This document shows positions 1-6,942 of a stretch of DNA of 6,990 nt, in pieces. Within the stretch, counting starts at the first letter, position 1. Every line of letters starts with the position of its first letter. The DNA lies in contig URLF01000112.1 in NCBI GenBank assembly GCA_900548705.1, forward strand, positions 1 through 6,990. The letters are read 5' to 3'. A program made the position numbers and the translations under genes. The notes beneath the pieces were generated by a model. That model saw only the letters and a program-made list of their open reading frames with translations. It searched no databases and was not told the origin of the DNA. This stretch comes from an uncultured Porphyromonadaceae bacterium (GTDB taxonomy: Bacteria > Bacteroidota > Bacteroidia > Bacteroidales > Muribaculaceae).

Positions 1-720
1 CCAAAGGAGTATCTTGATGAAGACGCGATAATCAGCAGCAATCCGCAACCGGCCCTGTTGATTACATTTAATGATTCTTTGCGGACCATGTATGTGTTGG
101 GGCAGAATTCACGCCGTTATTATATAATCGACAAGAATACCCCCTTTGAATATGTCCGCACGGCCGAATTCACCGGAGAGAAGAATCCCGATCTCTTCGA
201 CCGCATAGCCCTGACCTCCCTCGAGCCGGAGCTTATAAAGGCTCTCCACATAATTGACAACCGCATCGAGGCCATAAACTTCCTGAAAGATATCCGTCCG
301 GCATCACTCGGCAGGAATGAAGACAACCGTGTGCCGTTCGTAGTGCTTTCGGGCAAATCTGACAAATATCGTCTCAGTACGATGGGCGATGGTATCAACC
401 GTGTGCTGACCATCATCCTTTCCCTGCTTAACAGCCGCGGAGGGATACTGATGATTGATGAATTCGAGAACGGACTCCACTATTCCGTCCAGCAGGAACT
501 TTGGGGGCTTATATCCGACCTTGCCCGCAAGCTTGACGTGCAGGTATTCGCCACAACCCACAGCAATGACTGCATAAAGAGCTTCCTCCACGCTACCGGA
601 GAATCGGGCAAGAGCCGTCTTATCCGTCTTGAAAAGCGCGACAGCGGGGAAATCGCGGTTGTCTACGATGAACCTGACGAACTCGACTACATTGCCAACA
701 ACGACGTAGAGATAAGATAA
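1..720 (+). CDS. SMC/ABC-type AAA family ATPase (AAA_15/AAA_21, OLD-like), 5'-truncated by window edge
   Basis: The reading frame is open from base 1, so 239 C-terminal residues are visible and the start and Walker A lie outside. A TTG at 58 is in frame but is not the start, because the coding sequence continues upstream of it. The visible part is the second half of an ABC-like nucleotide-binding domain. An ABC-signature-like segment, STMGDGINR, is at about 376-402. A hydrophobic Walker B, ILMIDEFENGLH, is at 445-480 with the catalytic acidic pair. A switch histidine in FATTHSND is at about 549-570. The EFENGLH and TTHS motifs are typical of OLD/RecF-like ATPases annotated AAA_15 or AAA_21, rather than of transporters, and no membrane segment is seen. 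The gene ends two bases before a DUF3226/TOPRIM-like gene, so the two are probably co-transcribed and act together. Likely role: an ATP-driven DNA- or nucleic-acid-linked switch, possibly phage defence (inference). The family assignment is solid; the specific function is unknown. Confidence 0.88.
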   Translation, partial: PKEYLDEDAIISSNPQPALLITFNDSLRTMYVLGQNSRRYYIIDKNTPFEYVRTAEFTGEKNPDLFDRIALTSLEPELIKALHIIDNRIEAINFLKDIRPASLGRNEDNRVPFVVLSGKSDKYRLSTMGDGINRVLTIILSLLNSRGGILMIDEFENGLHYSVQQELWGLISDLARKLDVQVFATTHSNDCIKSFLHATGESGKSRLIRLEKRDSGEIAVVYDEPDELDYIANNDVEIR

Positions 721-722
721 GG

Positions 723-1373
723 ATGGAAAAGACACCCAACACCTCCCTCCTTCTTGTCGAAGGAAAAAGTGAACAGACCGTCATCCCTCGTTTTTGCAAG
801 GAATGTGGTATTCCACAGTATTTCGACATCGAATCAGGCAAGAGCCTTGAACAGCTCAAGACCGCGATGAAACTTCATCTGAAATCATCCAACGTCTATA
901 AGAAGCTATGGGTGGTTATCGATGCCGACACCAACCCTGACGGCGCATGGGAGTCTATGAAATACATCCTTGAAAAAAGTGGAAAATACGACTTTGACCG
1001 CAAAATGCCCCTCCCCTCCGACGGGGTTGTAATCCCTCCCCGTGACCCGGCAGACCTGACAGTCGGAATATGGGTTATGCCCGACAACAATGCCTGCGGA
1101 ATGTTCGAGGATTTCCTGCTGGCACTCATACCCTCAGAAGACACCCTGTTGGAAGAGTCCACCCGGATTGTCAATCGACTCCATACCGAGCGTGACCGCC
1201 ACAACCTCCTGTTCAAGGCTGTCCATAAATCAAAAGCCCGCATCCACACCTGGCTTGCCTGGCACGACACTCCCGGAGAATCCCTTGCCGTCGCCGTCAC
1301 CAAACACCTCTTCGACACCTCCCATCCCCTCTCCATCCGCTTCTCTTCCTGGCTTTCCCGCCTCAATCCCTGA
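723..1373 (+). CDS. DUF3226 domain protein, TOPRIM-like putative nuclease or effector
   Basis: A 216-residue soluble protein starting at an ATG two bases after the upstream ATPase stop. Residues 9-14 (LLLVEG) form a beta strand ending in the glutamate-glycine of a TOPRIM fold. Residues 63-69 (WVVIDAD) supply a DxD-type acidic pair, D67 and D69. E13, D67 and D69 would be the metal-binding set of a TOPRIM nuclease. Further DUF3226-like segments are GIWVMPDN followed by GMFEDFLLALIP (about 115-137) and IHTWLAWHDTPGESLAVAV (about 174-192). The family has no firmly assigned biochemical activity that I know of. The TOPRIM relationship and the pairing with an OLD-like ATPase suggest a split version of OLD nucleases, similar in layout to the AriA/AriB pair of PARIS. 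The gene is followed by a hairpin with a T-rich tail. The DUF3226 call is strong; nuclease activity and defence are inferred. Confidence 0.85.
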   Translation: MEKTPNTSLLLVEGKSEQTVIPRFCKECGIPQYFDIESGKSLEQLKTAMKLHLKSSNVYKKLWVVIDADTNPDGAWESMKYILEKSGKYDFDRKMPLPSDGVVIPPRDPADLTVGIWVMPDNNACGMFEDFLLALIPSEDTLLEESTRIVNRLHTERDRHNLLFKAVHKSKARIHTWLAWHDTPGESLAVAVTKHLFDTSHPLSIRFSSWLSRLNP

Positions 1374-1407
1374 TTCCCGACTACGCTCCAAGTTTTATAT
1401 TAACGAT

Positions 1408-1492
1408 TTCCCAAGAATCCTGATAACGATTGCCGCGACAATTCCGAAGAACTCTTCCGGAATCGTCGCGGCATTCTTTTATGTCTTGGGAA
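1408..1492. repeat. Nested inverted repeat enclosing the terminator hairpin
   Basis: A perfect 9-bp inverted repeat, TTCCCAAGA at 1408-1416 and TCTTGGGAA at 1484-1492, encloses the 16-bp hairpin. Unpaired spacers of 14 bases (1417-1430) and 10 bases (1474-1483) separate the two stems. Together they could fold into one long two-tier stem of about 85 bases, readable from either strand. Nothing else is apparent in the 138-base gap from 1374 to 1511 apart from an 8-base direct repeat, TAACGATT, at 1401-1408 and 1424-1431. Confidence 0.55.
1431..1480 (+). terminator. Rho-independent terminator hairpin between convergent genes
   Basis: The arms at 1431-1446 (TGCCGCGACAATTCCG) and 1458-1473 (CGGAATCGTCGCGGCA) form a 16-bp stem around an 11-base loop. 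The tail TTCTTTT follows at 1474-1480. On the + strand there is one A-C mismatch. On the - strand the same position is a G-U wobble, so the stem is continuous there, but no T-run follows it. It lies 57 bases after the DUF3226 stop and 38 bases after the sufS stop. It most likely ends the + strand module and may also stop suf transcripts or shield each unit from read-through. Confidence 0.75.
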
Positions 1493-1511
1493 CCTATGAC
1501 TCGCGGCGGAA

Positions 1512-2726
1512 TCAGGCGAGGAGGGGCTGGATGCGGCGGAGGGCGGCAATGAAGGTATCGACCTCGGCAAAGGTGTTGTAGAGGGCGAATGAGGCACGGA
1601 CGGTGCCTTCGATGCCGAGGACGTGCATCAGGGGCTGGGCGCAGTGGTGACCGGTGCGGACGGCGATGCCGAGCTTGTCGAGGAGCATCCCGGTGTCGTA
1701 ATGGTGGGCGTTACCCATCAGGAAGGAGATGACAGGAGCCTTGCCGGGAGCTGTGCCGAAAATACGCATACCGGGAATCTCCATCATCTTTGGAGTGGCG
1801 TAGTCAAGCAACGCAAGCTCATGGGCCTCGATTTCCTCGATACCGATTGACTCGATGTAATCCAGGCAGGCGGAGAATGCGGCGATATCCACAAAAGCGG
1901 GTGTTCCTGCCTCAAATTTCAACGGCGGTTCCTCAAAGGTAGTGCCGTCAAACGAGACATGCTTTATCATCTCGCCGCCACCCTGATATGGAGGCATCCG
2001 GTCGAGCCATTCACGCTTGCCGTAAAGCACCCCCACTCCCGTCGGGCCGTACATCTTATGGGAGGAGAAGGCATAGAAATCCGCTCCGAGAGCCTGCACG
2101 TCGATTTTGAGGTGAGGAGCAGCCTGCGCCCCGTCGACAACGACCACCGCCCCACGGGAATGGGCATACTCGGCCATCTCGCGGACAGGATTGACTGTGC
2201 CAAGCACATTAGAGATATGACAGAAGGAAACCAGACGCGTCTTATCGGTGAAAAGCGACTTGTAGGCCTCGACATCGAGCGACCCGTCAGGAAGAATCGG
2301 CACCACCTTTATACCGATTTTCTTGTGCGACTGCAACAGCTGCCATGGCACGATATTGGCGTGATGCTCCATCTCGGTCAGGATGATTTCATCCCCATCC
2401 TCCAGCAGCGCCCCCATCGACGAAGCCACAAGATTGATTCCCTCGGTGGTGCCACGGGTGAAAATCACCTCCTCTCGCGAGGACGCGTTGATATACCGTG
2501 CCACCTTGTCGCGTGTGGCCTCCTGCAGGTCCGTGGCTTCCTGGGAGAGGAAGAACACCCCGCGATGGACATTGGCCTTATGCTCGTAATACATCCGCTC
2601 GACAGCCTCGACCACCTGACGCGGGGTCTGGGATGTCGCCGTGTTGTCGAAATAGACCAGCGGTTTGCCGTAGACAGTACGGGAAAGTATCGGATAATCG
2701 CGCCTGAGCGCTTCAACATCGAGCAT
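1512..2726 (-). CDS. sufS: Cysteine desulfurase SufS (group II, PLP-dependent)
   Basis: A 404-residue class V aminotransferase-fold enzyme. It takes sulfur from L-cysteine as an enzyme-bound persulfide, releasing alanine, and feeds the SufBCD scaffold in the cytoplasm. I chose the ATG at 2726; an upstream in-frame TTG at 2735 would add three residues (MLT) that do not look like the family N-terminus (MLDVEALRRDYPIL). Visible active-site features are the PLP Schiff-base lysine K224 in SSHKMYGPTG, D198 and Q201 in VVVDGAQ (cofactor ring), H121/H122 in TEMEHHAN (ring stacking), and the persulfide cysteine C362 in RTGHHCAQP. These sit two residues earlier than E. coli SufS K226 and C364, so length and layout are normal. 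The N-terminal motif reads FDNTATSQTP, where DNAAT-Q-KP is usual, a mild variation. It is the last gene of the operon, 22 bases after sufD. No SufE or SufU partner gene is present nearby. Confidence 0.96.
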   Translation of the reverse strand: MLDVEALRRDYPILSRTVYGKPLVYFDNTATSQTPRQVVEAVERMYYEHKANVHRGVFFLSQEATDLQEATRDKVARYINASSREEVIFTRGTTEGINLVASSMGALLEDGDEIILTEMEHHANIVPWQLLQSHKKIGIKVVPILPDGSLDVEAYKSLFTDKTRLVSFCHISNVLGTVNPVREMAEYAHSRGAVVVVDGAQAAPHLKIDVQALGADFYAFSSHKMYGPTGVGVLYGKREWLDRMPPYQGGGEMIKHVSFDGTTFEEPPLKFEAGTPAFVDIAAFSACLDYIESIGIEEIEAHELALLDYATPKMMEIPGMRIFGTAPGKAPVISFLMGNAHHYDTGMLLDKLGIAVRTGHHCAQPLMHVLGIEGTVRASFALYNTFAEVDTFIAALRRIQPLLA

Positions 2727-2748
2727 AGTCAACAATCAGTTAAATGGT

Positions 2749-4101
2749 TCATTTCTCAGCTCCCCGCCCACGGCATGTCGCGCAGGCGGTATCGCCGCAA
2801 TTCCCCGAGAATCGGAGTTCGAGCAGATGGCGCAGACGGTCGCGCAGATTCTCCAGACGTATCTTGTCGACAACATCGACCATGAACGCCTGCATCAGCA
2901 TCTTGCGGGCCTCAGCCAGAGGTATTCCACGGCTGCGCATATAGAACAGCGCGGCCGAGTCGAGCTGACCCGTCGTGGCCCCGTGGGAACATTTCACGTC
3001 ATCATTGTAGATAAGCAGCTGCGGCTTGGCGTGCATCCTTGCCCCGGTGGAGGCAAGCAGGTTGCGGTTGCTCTGGTACGCCTCATTGAAACGCGCCCCG
3101 TGGGAGACCTCGATAAGCCCCTCGAACGCGCCTGACGCGTTGTCGTCAAGCACATATTTGAAGAGCTGGTCGCTGTGGGAACGGTCAGAACGGTGAACCA
3201 GACAGGAACTGTTGTCGATATGCTGTTCACCCGACCCGATTGCCATCCCCGACAGGAATGTCTCGCAACGCTCACCCACGATTTCAATCAGGTATTCGTT
3301 GCGGGTCTTGCCGTTGGTCAGCGTGGCCGCGCAGATGTTCAGCGACGAATGCGCCTCCTGGCGGCAACGGAACTGACACCAGCGGGCTGTCTGCGGGGTG
3401 GATTCCTCAAGATCATACCAGTCCACTTTCGCGCCCTCCCCGGCCATAATCTCGATTACCTCGGATGAGCCGAACTCGACATCCCGGGTCTGGGTATGGT
3501 CACATTTGAGGACACTGACCTCCGCCCCCTCCTCCGCCACGAGCAATACCCGCCGAGGGGCGAACAGCGGGGTCTGGCCGCTGAATATGTCAACAATCTG
3601 GATGGCCTTGGTCAGCTTCACCCCCTTGGCGACATGAATCAGCACCCCATCCTGGAGCAGCAGCGAATTGAACGCGAGGGCCGCGTCATCCTTCCCCGCC
3701 ACATTCCCGAGCCACCGGTCAAGCAGCGCGGAGTCAGCGTCGCGCAGCGAGCATACCGTCACCCCCTCCGGGAGATTCTTCAGCAACGTCGCCGTCGGGA
3801 CAAAACGGTCATTGACCACCACGGCCAGCAACGTCGTGATGTTCGGGACATCGCAGCGGAAACTCTCCGCCACATTCACCGGGAAGTTGACACGGTTGAC
3901 ATTCACCCCCAGGTCAGGAGCGAACATCTCCTCGACGGAGGTCTTCTCATACCCCTCGTCAGATCTCTCGGGCAAGCGTCCGGCAGCCTCAAGAAACGCC
4001 ATCGCCCGGTCGCGGCCCGCGTTGAGAGCCTCCGGGGCATTGGCGTCCAGCTCGACACGCTCCTGACGGAAAAGGTCGGTATATTGTTTCAGGGATGCCA
4101 T
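2749..4101 (-). CDS. sufD: Fe-S cluster assembly protein SufD
   Basis: A 450-residue subunit of the SufBC2D scaffold, a right-handed beta-helix protein that pairs with SufB to form the site where the Fe-S cluster is built; it is also linked to iron supply. The start ATG at 4101 follows the sufC stop by two bases (TGA CA ATG). An in-frame TTG at 4107 overlaps the sufC stop and is less likely. The diagnostic C-terminal block KCSHGATTGQLDSAALFYM and the following RSRGI are present. In that block H373 corresponds to E. coli SufD H360, implicated in cluster assembly, and C371 to C358. The N-terminal 100 residues are the variable helical part, with the DEGYEKTSVEEMF segment typical of the family. 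Odd point: the extreme C-terminus carries three cysteines, C435, C440 and C443 (CGDTACATC), in a short basic tail beyond the end of the E. coli protein. The operon position between sufC and sufS supports the call. Confidence 0.95.
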   Translation of the reverse strand: MASLKQYTDLFRQERVELDANAPEALNAGRDRAMAFLEAAGRLPERSDEGYEKTSVEEMFAPDLGVNVNRVNFPVNVAESFRCDVPNITTLLAVVVNDRFVPTATLLKNLPEGVTVCSLRDADSALLDRWLGNVAGKDDAALAFNSLLLQDGVLIHVAKGVKLTKAIQIVDIFSGQTPLFAPRRVLLVAEEGAEVSVLKCDHTQTRDVEFGSSEVIEIMAGEGAKVDWYDLEESTPQTARWCQFRCRQEAHSSLNICAATLTNGKTRNEYLIEIVGERCETFLSGMAIGSGEQHIDNSSCLVHRSDRSHSDQLFKYVLDDNASGAFEGLIEVSHGARFNEAYQSNRNLLASTGARMHAKPQLLIYNDDVKCSHGATTGQLDSAALFYMRSRGIPLAEARKMLMQAFMVDVVDKIRLENLRDRLRHLLELRFSGNCGDTACATCRGRGAEK

Positions 4102-4103
4102 TG

Positions 4104-4886
4104 TCAATCCTCCTTGTGTTTCTTGTCTTCCTCCTCCTTGATCCAGTCATAACCGCGCTCTTCAAGCTCCAGGGCCAGCTCCGGGCCACCGGTCTTGACG
4201 ATGCGCCCCTTGTAAAGCACATGCACGAAGTCAGGCTTGATATAATCGAGCAGACGCTGGTAATGGGTTATGACGATTGTGGCGTTGCGGTCGGTCTTGA
4301 GCTTGTTGACACCACCTGCCACGATACGCAACGCGTCGATGTCGAGACCCGAGTCGGTCTCGTCAAGGATAGCCAGACGCGGCTCCAGCACAGCCATCTG
4401 GAAAATCTCGTTGCGCTTCTTCTCGCCACCCGAGAAACCTTCGTTGACCGAACGTGAGGCAAGCTTGTTGTCAAGCTCGACAACCGCACGCTTCTGGCGC
4501 ATGAGTTTCAGGAAGTCGCTGGCCGACATCGGGGGTTCATGGAAATATTCCCGCTTGGCGTTGACAGCCGCGCGCATGAAGTTGACCATCGACACCCCCG
4601 GAATCTCCACCGGATACTGGAACGACAGGAACAGCCCCTCATGGCTGCGGTCCTCAGGGGAGAGGGCCAGCAGATCGATGCCGTGAAAGTCGGCCGAGCC
4701 GCCCGTCACAGTGAAAGCGGGATTTCCGGCAAGCACACTCGACAGGGTGGACTTCCCCGAGCCGTTGGGGCCCATGATGGCGTGAACCTCCCCCGGACGT
4801 ATGGTGAGGTTGATTCCCTTGAGGATTTCCTTCTCCTCTACTTTGGCGCGGAGGTCTTTGACCTCCAACAATATCTCGTCGCTCAT
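4104..4886 (-). CDS. sufC: Fe-S cluster assembly ATPase SufC
   Basis: A 260-residue cytosolic ABC-type ATPase. It binds SufB and SufD, and its dimerisation on ATP binding is thought to reshape the SufB-SufD interface and expose the cluster assembly site. All ABC motifs are visible: Walker A GPNGSGKS (39-46), Q-loop Q90 in SFQYPVEIPG, signature FSGGEKKR (151-158), Walker B LAILDE (171-176), the D-loop-like TDSGLD, and switch H208 in VITHYQRLL. SFQYPVEIPGV and the signature FSGGEKKRNEI distinguish SufC from transporter ATPases, and no transport partner is nearby. The C-terminus ends in a charged tail rich in Glu and Lys, making the protein slightly longer than E. coli SufC (248). The start ATG at 4886 has a purine-rich AGAGAAG just upstream. 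It begins 72 bases after the sufB stop, the widest gap in the operon, and ends two bases before sufD. Confidence 0.97.
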   Translation of the reverse strand: MSDEILLEVKDLRAKVEEKEILKGINLTIRPGEVHAIMGPNGSGKSTLSSVLAGNPAFTVTGGSADFHGIDLLALSPEDRSHEGLFLSFQYPVEIPGVSMVNFMRAAVNAKREYFHEPPMSASDFLKLMRQKRAVVELDNKLASRSVNEGFSGGEKKRNEIFQMAVLEPRLAILDETDSGLDIDALRIVAGGVNKLKTDRNATIVITHYQRLLDYIKPDFVHVLYKGRIVKTGGPELALELEERGYDWIKEEEDKKHKED

Positions 4887-4958
4887 AAGCTTCTCTGTTT
4901 CTTGGATTGGAGCGGGTTAGACAAATATGTTTGGGAAAGAGACCAACGGAAGGACGCG

Positions 4959-6446
4959 TCAGCCGACAGACCCTTCGAGGGTAATCTGCAGCAACCGCTG
5001 CGCCTCGACGGCAAACTCCATCGGCAGCTTGTTCATCACCTCCTTGGCGTAGCCGTTGACAATCAGCCCAACTGCCTCCTCTGTCGGGATGCCGCGCTGG
5101 TTGCAGTAGAAGAGCTGCTCCTCCGAAATCTTCGAGGTGGTAGCCTCATGCTCGACAACCGCCGTCGGGTTCATCACATCGACATACGGGAAGGTGTGCG
5201 CCCCGCAGTTGCTTCCCAACAGCAGGGAGTCACACTGGGTATGGTTCCTGGCCCCCTCGGCAGCCGGGGTTACCTTCACCAGCCCACGGTATGAGTTTTC
5301 GCTGTGACCGGCTGAGATACCCTTAGACACGATTGTCGAACGGGTATCGGGAGCCAGATGGATCATCTTCGTCCCGGTGTCGGCCTGCTGATGGTTGCGG
5401 GTCACGGCCACGGAGTAGAACTCCCCGGTCGCCCCGCGTCCGGCCAGCACGCATGAGGGGTATTTCCAGGTTATCGCCGAACCGGTCTCCACCTGGGTCC
5501 ACGACAGTTTGGAATAGTCGCCGCGACACAATCCGCGCTTGGTCACGAGGTTGTAGACACCCCCGCGCCCCTCGGCGTCACCGGCATACCAGTTCTGCAC
5601 CGTCGAGTACTTCACCTCGGCCCGCTCCTCGACCACGATTTCCACGATGGCGGCGTGGAGCTGGTTCTCGTCACGCATCGGCGCCGTGCAGCCCTCGAGA
5701 TAGCTGACATAGGAATCGTCATCGGCCACAATCAGTGTGCGCTCGAACTGTCCGGTTCCGGCGGCATTGATTCTGAAATATGTGGAAAGCTCCATCGGGC
5801 AGCGCACCCCCTTGGGGATGTAGACAAACGACCCGTCGGAGAACACCGCCGAATTCAGGGCGGCATAGAAATTGTCCTTGTATGACACCACCGACCCGAG
5901 ATATTTCCTCACAAGGTCGGGGTAATCCTTGACAGCCTCCGAAATCGAGCAGAAGATAATCCCCTTCTCGGCCAGGGCCTCCTTGTGGGTGGTCTTGACC
6001 GACACGGAGTCCATCACCGCGTCGACAGCCATCCCCGAGAGCATCTTCTGCTCCTGCAGGGGGATGCCGAGACGGTCGAAGGTCTTCAGCACCTCCGGGT
6101 CTATCTCGTCGAGGCTCTTCGGCCCCTCCTTCTTGACCGGCGCGGCGTAATAGCTGATGGCCTGGAAGTCGATGTCGGGCATATTGAGATGGCCCCACTT
6201 CGGCGGGGTTATCGTCAGCCAGTGGCGGTAAGCCTTCAGGCGGAAATCGAGCAGCCATTCCGGCTCATTCTTCTTCCGGGAAATCAGCCTGACGACATCC
6301 TCGCTCAGACCGACGGGAATCACCTCCGTGTCGACATCCGTCACGAAGCCATATTTGTAATCCCCCGAGGTCACATCATCGATGACGCGGGAATCATCCT
6401 TGCGCTCCTCCGGAGCCATATTCTTGTTGTTATTCTCTTTATCCAT
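4959..6446 (-). CDS. sufB: Fe-S cluster assembly scaffold protein SufB
   Basis: A 495-residue main scaffold subunit of SufBC2D, which accepts sulfur delivered from SufS and assembles the cluster for transfer to target proteins. The C-terminal core contains C405 in QCDSLLLGSNC and E434 in VEHEATTSKIS. These match in number and context the E. coli SufB residues C405 and E434, which are needed for cluster building. A second conserved block, LFYCNQRGI, follows. Other family segments include PEWLLDFRLKAYRHW (about residues 62-76) and the long beta-helix middle with YIPKGVRCPMELSTYFRIN. The N-terminus is a hydrophilic, Asn- and Lys-rich stretch of about 25 residues that is probably disordered. The ATG at 6446 lies 6 bases after the cvpA-like stop, with AGGA inside the end of that gene as a plausible ribosome binding site, which suggests translational coupling. 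It is the first suf gene proper in the operon. Confidence 0.97.
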   Translation of the reverse strand: MDKENNNKNMAPEERKDDSRVIDDVTSGDYKYGFVTDVDTEVIPVGLSEDVVRLISRKKNEPEWLLDFRLKAYRHWLTITPPKWGHLNMPDIDFQAISYYAAPVKKEGPKSLDEIDPEVLKTFDRLGIPLQEQKMLSGMAVDAVMDSVSVKTTHKEALAEKGIIFCSISEAVKDYPDLVRKYLGSVVSYKDNFYAALNSAVFSDGSFVYIPKGVRCPMELSTYFRINAAGTGQFERTLIVADDDSYVSYLEGCTAPMRDENQLHAAIVEIVVEERAEVKYSTVQNWYAGDAEGRGGVYNLVTKRGLCRGDYSKLSWTQVETGSAITWKYPSCVLAGRGATGEFYSVAVTRNHQQADTGTKMIHLAPDTRSTIVSKGISAGHSENSYRGLVKVTPAAEGARNHTQCDSLLLGSNCGAHTFPYVDVMNPTAVVEHEATTSKISEEQLFYCNQRGIPTEEAVGLIVNGYAKEVMNKLPMEFAVEAQRLLQITLEGSVG

Positions 6447-6452
6447 AACAGT

Positions 6453-6930
6453 CTATCCTAACGCCCAGCCCAGCACCGCCGGAGCGAGGCGAACGATTGC
6501 GGGGGCGGCATGCCCGTTGGCCAGGGTCGACATCTCGGCCAGCGACGCGTCAGGCTTGATGACCAGCCACAGGTTGAGCAGCAGGCTCAGCACAAGCATC
6601 CACTGGAATAGGCTGAACACCGCTCCCCCAAAGCCGGTCGAGACCGCCCAGCGACAGCGAGTGGGTCACCTTCTTGAACAGCGACGCCACCACCCTTACC
6701 CCGAGGTAACCGGCCACGAACACTATCACTTTGGCCACCACCACATCTATCGATGACGGCTCCCCGTCACCCGCGATGAACTCCGCCAGGGGATAGCCCC
6801 CCAGACGGCACAGCACCACGGCGAAAAGTATCGCCGCCACCGCGCCCACCTGCACGATGACCCCACGGTAAAATCCATAGGCCACCGACCCGGCGAACAC
6901 CGCTAATATGATAACGTCAAGTGTAGTCAT
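6453..6930 (-). CDS. cvpA: CvpA family membrane protein, broken by an apparent 1-base frameshift
   Basis: From the ATG at 6930 the frame encodes an N-terminal membrane protein up to about residue 101, then in that frame runs into 27 residues of low-complexity sequence ending at 6550. Removing one G from the five-G run (CCCCC on the + strand, 6625-6629) continues the protein as DRLWGAVFSLFQW, then a fourth hydrophobic helix, LVLSLLLNLWLVI. It then ends at a TAG at 6453-6455. The repaired product is 158 residues, normal for the family, with four predicted helices near residues 5-20, 26-42, 63-84 and 102-124. The GFYRGVI segment and the LGGLDRLWGAVF block fit CvpA proteins, a conserved inner-membrane family named after a colicin V production gene; its molecular role is not well defined. 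The stop lies 6 bases before sufB, so it is the first gene of the suf transcript. A sequencing or assembly error, or a true pseudogene, are both possible. An upstream TTG at 6945 was not used as start. Confidence 0.8.
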
Positions 6931-6942
6931 TGGTTCAGCCCA

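Noticed and set aside
58..720. TTG at 58 as the start of the ATPase gene
   Set aside because: The frame is open from base 1 with protein-like sequence, and a start at 58 would leave a fragment without Walker A. The gene is cut by the window edge.
1090..1581. A 163-codon + strand frame overlapping the end of the DUF3226 gene and crossing the terminator
   Set aside because: It is Ser/Pro-rich with no domain, in a different frame from a gene with clear motifs, and it runs through the hairpin into antisense sufS.
1959..2885. Long open frame (308 codons) on the + strand
   Set aside because: It lies antisense across sufS and the end of sufD. The product has no recognisable domain, and the - strand genes have full family motifs. 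Long antisense frames are expected in GC-rich coding DNA.
4922..4929. CATATTTG on the - strand in the 72-base sufB-sufC gap as an internal promoter
   Set aside because: It misses the first base of the TAnnTTTG consensus, and no TTTG lies at the right distance upstream. The gap shows no clear hairpin or other signal.
3496..5294. Further long + strand open frames (3496-4152 and 4539-5294)
   Set aside because: They are antisense shadows of sufD, sufC and sufB. Their products are His/Arg-rich and without family features.
6625..6629. Programmed frameshift or phase variation at the G5 run in cvpA
   Set aside because: Five Gs is short for a phase-variable tract, and a +1 shift would be needed with no obvious slow codon or stop at the site. 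A simple indel or sequence error is more economical, though not excluded.
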